A DNA stretch of 26,249 bases from Streptosporangiaceae bacterium. Lineage in GTDB: Bacteria > Actinomycetota > Actinomycetes > Streptosporangiales > Streptosporangiaceae. The position numbers were made by a program, and so were the translations under genes. The stretch is taken from NCBI GenBank assembly GCA_030045175.1, contig JASIBM010000178.1, positions 1 through 26,249 on the forward strand, in the 5' to 3' direction. Below the pieces are notes generated by a model. That model worked only from the letters and a program-made list of their open reading frames with translations, was not told the origin of the DNA and searched no databases. The number at the start of each line of letters is the position of its first letter. Within the stretch, counting starts at the first letter, position 1. Below, in pieces: positions 23,602 through 26,249 of the stretch.

Positions 23602-23838
23602 GTGATCACGCCGCCAGTTCCCGTCGCACCTGCGGCGTACGTTCCGACTCGGACCCTGATCGTCGGATTGGCGCTCATCCCGCTCACTCTAGTCGTGGTG
23701 GCCAACATCCCAGCATTGGTGATCATGCCATTCGTGCCCAAAGGTATGAGGTACGTCGAGATGCTGATCAGGCGGATTGCAGCTTGGAGCGAGTCAATCT
23801 TGAAGTACAGCCAGGCAAATCCGCGAGGAATTGCATGA
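23602..23838 (+). CDS. Small single-span membrane protein
   Basis: 78 residues from a GTG at 23602, chosen because a strong ribosome site (GAGGAGG) precedes it; longer frames upstream look non-coding. A Pro/Ala-rich N-terminus (ITPPVPVAPAAYVPTR) is followed by one hydrophobic helix (LIVGLALIPLTLVVVANIPA, about 19-38) and a partly amphipathic C-terminus (MRYVEMLIRRIAAWSESILK). No family was recognised. It is divergent from the HTH/coiled-coil membrane protein and may work with it at the membrane. Confidence 0.65.
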   Translation: MITPPVPVAPAAYVPTRTLIVGLALIPLTLVVVANIPALVIMPFVPKGMRYVEMLIRRIAAWSESILKYSQANPRGIA

Positions 23839-24234
23839 CGACAGGCACCGTTCGCTTTGGGCTGGGCTGGGCGTACAAAGTTGAGCGGCTAGAATTGCTT
23901 CGATAGCGATCGGCGTGGACGTCAAGAGGCCCTCACAAGAAAGCACGTGCCAGCGGCCGACCGGTTGCGCGCCAGCGGACATGGAAATTGGGACGGGCTG
24001 CCTAAAGCGATAAGGCGTGATGCGCCGACCAGATCCTGCTCACCCGGACCCTGCTCACCATGACTGAAACTAATTGCCTGCGCTTGGCGCACTAGCAGCT
24101 CAGCGCCAGTGCCAGCGCCAGCGCCAGCGCCGAAGACAACCACGCCGGAACTGGCTTTTATGGGCGGCGCCATCTGCCCAGACCCCAGGCCGTTACCACA
24201 CGTGGATCGGGGCAGCCGGGCGGGTGCTGGCCGG
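23839..24234. other. Gap of about 395 bases between convergent genes
   Basis: It contains a short tandem array of five CAG(C/T)GC hexamers (24101-24130). No gene and no clear terminator were recognised. Confidence 0.45.
24101..24130 (+). repeat. Five CAGYGC hexamer repeats
   Basis: CAGCGC, CAGTGC, CAGCGC, CAGCGC, CAGCGC in tandem within a non-coding stretch. This is a small microsatellite-like array with no assigned function. Confidence 0.75.
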
Positions 24235-26249
24235 TCAGGGCCGGCGCTCGACGACAACCTGGGTGCCGATGTCGTTGGAGCCCACCGCGAAGCACTCGCC
24301 GTGCGGCGTGCACGACACGCCGCTCAAGAGGGCGCCCGCCTCTGGCGTGGGCTGGATGACCCACGTCGTGCCGTTCCAGTACGCCACCAGGGCCTGCGGC
24401 CCGAGGGTGAGGGTGTAGTAGCGCCCGGCGGCAGTGCAGGCCAGCAGGGTGCCGCAGGACACACCGCCAGCATCGAGCAGGGAGCCTTGCGACCCGGCCG
24501 GGAGCGGAGCGGGCTGGATAGCCCACGCCCTGCCGTTCCAGCGTTCCGCCACGCCGCCGACCGCGGTGCACGCGCGGGCCGAGGTACACGAAACCCCGAC
24601 CAGTTCGCTCTGCCCGGCGGTGTGCTGGATGACCCACGTGCTGCCGTCCCAGCGCTCGGCCAGCGTCTGGTAAGCGCCGTCTTCGCCGACCGCGATGCAG
24701 AACCGGGCGGAAGGACACGACACCCCGTTCAGCAAGCCGGAGCCGGGAGCGCGCTGGATGACCCACTTGCTGCCGTTCCAGCGCTCCGCCAGCGGCGCAT
24801 AGCCGCCATGGCTACCCGAGTAGTACTGACCGACGGCCATGCAGGAGGTGGCCGAGCTGCACGACACCCCATTCAGCTCGCTGAACGAGGAGCTGGCTGG
24901 GTTGGGGGTGCGCTGGATCACCCATGTCCTGCCGTTCCAGCGCTCGGCCAGCGTCGCCTCATCTGCCCTGATGCCGACGGCCGTGCAGGAGGTGGCTGAG
25001 CTGCACGACACCCCGCTCAGCTCGCTGAACGTGGCACCGGCCGGGTTGGGCGTGCGCTGGATCACCCATCTGCTTCCGTTCCAGCGCTCCGCTAGCGTCC
25101 CGCCGCTGAAGGAGGGGTACTGCCCGCCGAATCCCCCCGCTGCCGTGCACGCGCGGGCACTGGTGCACGACACCGCGCTCAGGAAGCTGGGCTGCGGCCC
25201 GGCCGGGTCTCCGGCGGAACGCTGCACCGCCCAGGCCGTGCCGTTCCAGCGCTCAGCCAGCGTCACCTGCCCGCCGCGGGCAGTGTCGACATACCCCCCG
25301 GCGGCGGCGCAGCCGCGCGCCGACACGCACGACACCCCGGCAAGGCCGGCATTGCCCGGGCCGTGGGTGCGCTGCAGGGCCCACTTGCTGCCGTTCCAGC
25401 GCTCGGCCAGCGCCTTGTGGCCGCCGTCCTCGCCGACCGCGATGCAGAGCCGGGCGGACGGACATGACACCCCGGTCAGGAAGCCGCCGCCGGGGGCACC
25501 CTGGATCGCCCACCGCCTGCCGTTCCAGCGCTCCGCCACCACGCCGTTCGCCTGATTGCCGACGGCCACACACGCCGTGGCCGACGTGCACGACACCGCG
25601 GCCAGGGCGGCGTCGAGCGGCCAGGCCGGGTCATGCAGGGTCCACGCCGCGCCGTTCCAGATGGCCGCCACCGGCGCTGGCTCTCCTTCATGCCCGGAGT
25701 TGTCGACGCCCACGGCAACGCACGCGCGGGCCGACGGGCACGACACCCCGGCGAGCTGCAAGGACGCGGACCCGTCGCTGATCGTGGCCTGCACGGCCCA
25801 GCTAGCGCCGTTCCAGGACTCGACAACCGCACCGCCGACCGCCACGCACGCAATGGCCGAGCGGCACGAAACCGCGGTCAGGCCGCCCGGCCCGGGCACA
25901 TCCTCGATGACCCAGCTGACCCCGTCCCACCGCTCCGCCAGGTCTCCGCCCACCGCCATGCACGCCCTGGCCGACGGGCACGACACCCCCTCCAGCGAGC
26001 CACTGCCCGGGACGGACTGGATAACCCACCTGACGCCATCCCACCGCTCCGCCAGCGGAACCTGGGTGCCGCCGCGGCTGATCATGTGCCCGACGGCGGT
26101 GCAGGCCCTGGCAGTGGCACAGGACACGGCGCTGAACTGATCTTGCGGGGCCGTCGCGTCCGGGGCCGGCACCACCGACCACGCCGCACCCTCCGGCGCA
26201 GCCGATGCGGCCGATGCGGCCGACGGCGCCGGGCCCAGCGCCCCGACCA
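24235..26249 (-). CDS. Secreted 14-repeat beta-propeller-like protein (5' end outside window)
   Basis: At least 671 residues; the frame runs off the right edge. The visible N-terminal part (GPAPSAASAASAAPEGAAWS) looks like the end of a signal peptide and mature start. Fourteen units of about 38-54 residues follow, each with (A/G)VSC-x-SAx-x-C-x-AVG, and thirteen also have LAERWNGxxWVIQ. Each unit has two cysteines, probably a disulfide within a blade. The last unit (GVSCTPHGECFAVG, ending VVVERRP) lacks the WNGxxWxxQ strand, while the N-terminus supplies an isolated AAWSVVPAPD strand, as in propeller ring closure. Fourteen blades could make two seven-bladed rings. Binding target unknown; no catalytic motif seen. 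Confidence 0.85.
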   Translation of the reverse strand, partial: VGALGPAPSAASAASAAPEGAAWSVVPAPDATAPQDQFSAVSCATARACTAVGHMISRGGTQVPLAERWDGVRWVIQSVPGSGSLEGVSCPSARACMAVGGDLAERWDGVSWVIEDVPGPGGLTAVSCRSAIACVAVGGAVVESWNGASWAVQATISDGSASLQLAGVSCPSARACVAVGVDNSGHEGEPAPVAAIWNGAAWTLHDPAWPLDAALAAVSCTSATACVAVGNQANGVVAERWNGRRWAIQGAPGGGFLTGVSCPSARLCIAVGEDGGHKALAERWNGSKWALQRTHGPGNAGLAGVSCVSARGCAAAGGYVDTARGGQVTLAERWNGTAWAVQRSAGDPAGPQPSFLSAVSCTSARACTAAGGFGGQYPSFSGGTLAERWNGSRWVIQRTPNPAGATFSELSGVSCSSATSCTAVGIRADEATLAERWNGRTWVIQRTPNPASSSFSELNGVSCSSATSCMAVGQYYSGSHGGYAPLAERWNGSKWVIQRAPGSGLLNGVSCPSARFCIAVGEDGAYQTLAERWDGSTWVIQHTAGQSELVGVSCTSARACTAVGGVAERWNGRAWAIQPAPLPAGSQGSLLDAGGVSCGTLLACTAAGRYYTLTLGPQALVAYWNGTTWVIQPTPEAGALLSGVSCTPHGECFAVGSNDIGTQVVVERRP

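Noticed and set aside
1..26249. CRISPR array, rRNA genes, complete insertion sequences
   Set aside because: No regularly spaced palindromic repeats with unique spacers, no rRNA sequence, and no recognisable transposase with terminal inverted repeats were seen. The 23-bp spaced repeats at 8214-8267 are too few and too close for a CRISPR.

Overview
The window is high-GC DNA with actinobacterial gene order and codon use, probably from a filamentous or soil actinomycete. The left edge (about 1-4730) is conserved core. It holds rho (3' end cut by the window edge) carrying the long Arg/Gly/Asp/Gln-rich insertion seen in actinobacteria. Upstream of it lie an ArgRS-like protein without a catalytic core (NrtL type), a CheY-like response regulator, and an intact tRNA-Arg(CCG) on the opposite strand. 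In Streptomyces the lysine/threonine genes normally lie between nrtL and rho; here there are only about 600 bases.

From the 3' end of the tRNA rightwards the window is accessory DNA. The 3' part of the tRNA recurs three more times, at about 6564, 10849 and 13112. Each copy is flanked by sequences that resemble each other, which is the pattern left by repeated integration at one tRNA att site. These copies divide the region into modules. Module A holds a Phd/RelE-type toxin-antitoxin pair and a frameshifted DUF6188-like gene. Module B holds a DUF4143-type ATPase with three regularly spaced upstream repeats, a 2H phosphodiesterase with a TPR-like tail, and an AT-richer gene of unknown function. 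Module C holds a 5'-truncated remnant, a secreted protein with features of a small ribonuclease-type toxin, and a small cytosolic partner that could be its immunity protein. No integrase is visible.

Right of the last tRNA copy lies a SARP/AfsR-like regulator (HTH, winged helix, BTAD, NB-ARC, shortened TPR). It is divergent, across an AT-rich promoter region, from a four-gene cluster: a cupredoxin-like secreted protein, a 29-residue hydrophobic peptide, a PaaK-like adenylate-forming enzyme, and a protein with nine predicted membrane segments. The last has the YD, GxGD and PxxAL signatures of presenilin/signal-peptide-peptidase aspartyl proteases. This combination is the most unusual content of the window.

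Further right are a HEPN-type protein with an apparent internal deletion, a two-gene AAA ATPase plus DUF4276 (TOPRIM-like) system resembling abortive-infection systems, and a HTH/coiled-coil/membrane protein divergent from a small membrane protein. The window ends in a secreted protein built from fourteen Cys-containing repeats that looks like a double beta-propeller; its N-terminus lies beyond the right edge. Overall the region reads as a defence and mobile-element hotspot beside tRNA-Arg, with a possible specialised metabolic or surface-proteolysis cluster inside it.
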